Of a DNA stretch of 33,621 bases, positions 32,054 to 33,621 are shown in pieces. Origin of the DNA: Chitinispirillaceae bacterium. Its GTDB lineage: Bacteria > Fibrobacterota > Chitinivibrionia > Chitinivibrionales > Chitinispirillaceae. The first letter of the stretch is position 1. Each line of letters opens with the position of its first letter. Both the position numbers and the translations under genes were made by a program. The stretch is from the NCBI GenBank assembly GCA_016929595.1, contig JAFGIN010000198.1:1-33621 (forward strand), given 5' to 3'. The notes under the pieces were generated by a model. That model was not told the DNA's origin, did no database searches, and was given only the letters and a program-made list of their open reading frames with translations.

Positions 32054-32920
32054 AATAAGAGCTACTTTGCCTGCAATTGATGGATACATGTAGGCATACG
32101 GATCCAGCGGGTTACCATCAATACGAATTTCATAATGGAGATGTGGCCCCGAGCTTAAACCGGATGTACCAACAGTACCTATTATATCACCTCTGGAAAC
32201 TTTCTTACCCTTATTAACTTTATAAGAACCAAGGTGAGCAAAAATAGTTGTCAGCCCCTCACCATGCGAAATAACAATTCTTTTGCCCCATAAAGGATGA
32301 TTCTCTTCCTTCTCAATAACTCCTCCAGCTGTCGCGAAAACGTATGCCCCCTCTTCAGCGACAAAATCTATTCCATAATGCCACTTTTGAATTCCAGTAA
32401 AAGGATCTTCTGATGGACCATACTTTCTTGAAATTACATAAGGCTCCGAAACTGGAGCAATCACAGGAAGTATATCAAACAGGTTGTTGCCCTCTGATGC
32501 AGCAGCAATGAAATTTCTTAATCTCTTTTCTCTGCTTTGCACTAAGGTAATCAGCTCAGCTGTTTGCATTTTTGACATATCAATACGTTTTTTGATTGTA
32601 GTACCAACAGCAGAATCAGTAACTGGCTTACTTGAAACATTCGTTTTTTTCATCTCCAGACGCTCAACCTGTTCTTTAAGATTATTAAGCAACCGCAATG
32701 AAGTCAATATCTTCTGAAGAAGAGCGCTATTCTGCTCGGTGAGGTTCTTTTTTTGATTCTTCTCAATATCGCTGAGTGTTATTCGATTGAAGGGAATAAA
32801 ATATCCAATAAAACCAACACCAACTACGATCAAAAATATTATTACCACAGAGAGTCTGACCCGAATAGACTTTACAGGAACTCCCCGTGGTGGTACAATG
32901 AGAATAGTCTTTTTTTCCAT
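32045..32920 (-). CDS. M23 family (LytM) peptidoglycan endopeptidase
   Basis: A 291-residue inner-membrane-anchored protein. One helix (residues 22-42) is followed by a coiled coil (about 50-92) and a C-terminal M23 domain (about 158-285). The zinc ligands are all there: HYGID (H181, D185) and GPHLHYEI (H260, H262). The domain should therefore cut peptide cross-links in the cell wall rather than act only as an activator. The layout resembles MepM/YebA- and EnvC-type proteins that work in elongation or division. A partner coiled-coil gene lies 6 bases upstream and shares the operon. The last 9 bases overlap the convergent kinase gene. Confidence 0.93.
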   Translation of the reverse strand: MEKKTILIVPPRGVPVKSIRVRLSVVIIFLIVVGVGFIGYFIPFNRITLSDIEKNQKKNLTEQNSALLQKILTSLRLLNNLKEQVERLEMKKTNVSSKPVTDSAVGTTIKKRIDMSKMQTAELITLVQSREKRLRNFIAAASEGNNLFDILPVIAPVSEPYVISRKYGPSEDPFTGIQKWHYGIDFVAEEGAYVFATAGGVIEKEENHPLWGKRIVISHGEGLTTIFAHLGSYKVNKGKKVSRGDIIGTVGTSGLSSGPHLHYEIRIDGNPLDPYAYMYPSIAGKVALILQ

Positions 32921-32926
32921 TTTCCC

Positions 32927-33277
32927 TTAAATGCTGGTTATCTCTTCATCGTCAGAAACCTGGCCATCTTTTTTCTTCGCAGCCTCCTGAATTTCTTTAA
33001 TCTTTGCATCGATAGATGAAAGCTCCTCACGCAGCGCTACAATATTTTCAACTGACTTTTTTACTGAGAGATCATTTCCAAGATCTGAACTCTTCCCCTC
33101 TTCGATCATATCAAATACCCGCTCACCAATATCGGCATAGTTTCGTTCAATTTTCCTTTTAGCAGCAACTTCTTCAATTTTGAGCTTACCGATTTTACTG
33201 AACTCTTCAATCTTCTCCATCGAAACTGATGCCCCGTCCCGAAGCCCTTTTTTGATCTTTTCCCACACTGTATCCAT
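32927..33277 (-). CDS. Small cytoplasmic coiled-coil protein
   Basis: A 116-residue, highly charged protein without signal peptide, membrane helix or cysteine. Two heptad-like helices (about residues 20-60 and 68-100) predict a coiled-coil hairpin; the centre reads KIGKLKIEEVAAKRKIERNY. Similar small proteins occur in other Gram-negative phyla, but no function is known to me. AAGGAG lies 7 bases upstream of the ATG. It precedes the M23 peptidase by 6 bases, so a link to cell-wall metabolism is suggested by position only. Confidence 0.8.
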   Translation of the reverse strand: MDTVWEKIKKGLRDGASVSMEKIEEFSKIGKLKIEEVAAKRKIERNYADIGERVFDMIEEGKSSDLGNDLSVKKSVENIVALREELSSIDAKIKEIQEAAKKKDGQVSDDEEITSI

Positions 33278-33553
33278 ACACTCTCCTTTGGTTATGATGT
33301 TTCAAGGTTTGTTATTCACAACTTTTTGATACCTATATAATATGATTTCGGTACAAGAAATGAACCACAATTTATTCATAGTATTTTAAAAATAAATGAA
33401 TTGCACTATCCGTTTCAGTTTTTTTATTGCCTGTATGAAAACAATATGAGAAAACCCCAGACACATCTCAAAGAATTTCTTCCCGGAAACCTGCAGACTG
33501 GCGGACAGATTATCTAAGTTTATTGTTACTACTGAGGTACCAAAAACCGCGTT

Positions 33554-33600
33554 TCCGCTCATCATAGCAGCTTGTCGAAGGGTGAGCGGAGTGCGAAAAT
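33554..33600. repeat. Hairpin/REP-like sequence at right edge
   Basis: TCCGCTCA (33554-33561) and TGAGCGGA (33583-33590) are perfect 8-base inverted arms. The intervening and following words CTTGTCGAAGGGTGAGCGGA and GTGCGAAA resemble a widespread 'CTTCGAC...GAGCGGAGTCGAAG' type of intergenic repeat. No second copy is present in the window. A minus-strand open frame (33386-33616) runs through it and is not accepted as a gene. Confidence 0.35.
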
Positions 33601-33621
33601 CGCTCATGTTTCTCACGCCTC

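Noticed and set aside
33386-33616. 76-residue minus-strand open frame (starts GTG, or ATG at 33607)
   Set aside because: It runs through a REP-like inverted repeat, shows no recognisable domain, and its C-terminal part is low-complexity hydrophobic/basic. A truncated real gene cannot be fully excluded.

Overview
The window reads as chromosomal DNA from a flagellated, diderm bacterium with moderate-to-low GC. Outer-membrane genes are present: flagellar P-ring and L-ring proteins, an Omp85/TamA protein with TamB, and an OmpA-type porin with thrombospondin type 3 calcium repeats. One secreted protein ends in a type IX secretion (Por)-like sorting tail. This mix, with a DUF4861-like protein and a DUF5723-like barrel, points to the FCB superphylum, perhaps a motile Fibrobacterota/Chitinivibrionia relative. 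That placement is inference from gene content. No tRNA, rRNA, CRISPR array, intact insertion sequence or prophage was seen.

Layout. 1-208: palindromic repeat and a terminator-like hairpin. 209-1357: secreted DUF4861-like protein. 1358-1906: non-coding stretch ending in a consensus sigma-54 promoter that leads into a VOC protein (1907-2320). 2525-5644: sugar-nucleotide and carbohydrate genes (nucleotidyltransferase, rfbD, SemiSWEET) and a fermentative D-lactate dehydrogenase, which is divergent from a Crp/Fnr-type regulator (5874-6515). 6642-11290: large exported protein of unknown function followed by the OmpA/TSP3 porin. 11303-13430: nucleotidyltransferase-fold protein with altered active site, then a DEAD-box RNA helicase. 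13417-14543: repeat-rich accessory patch with a VF530 gene and the tail of an Rpn-type nuclease carrying a 12-base tandem repeat. 14544-20456: tamB-tamA. 20608-22269: PHP metallohydrolase. 22262-26660: flagellar operon flgF-flgG-flgA-flgH-flgI with a near-consensus sigma-54 promoter and candidate upstream enhancer sites. 27084-30437: four-gene operon of small exported protein, thioredoxin, HpnJ-like radical SAM enzyme and family 2 glycosyltransferase. 30950-33277: Ser/Thr kinase converging on an M23 peptidase and a coiled-coil protein. The right edge holds a second repeat-like sequence.

How it fits together. Most of the window serves the cell envelope: outer-membrane assembly (TamA/B), peptidoglycan-anchored porin, distal rod and rings of the flagellum, peptidoglycan hydrolysis, and surface glycan or lipid modification. 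The most promising leads are the HpnJ-like radical SAM/glycosyltransferase operon, the two sigma-54 promoters with enhancer-like repeats, the double-cysteine nucleotidyltransferase, and the decayed Rpn/VF530 patch. No complete undescribed defence or mobile system was identified.
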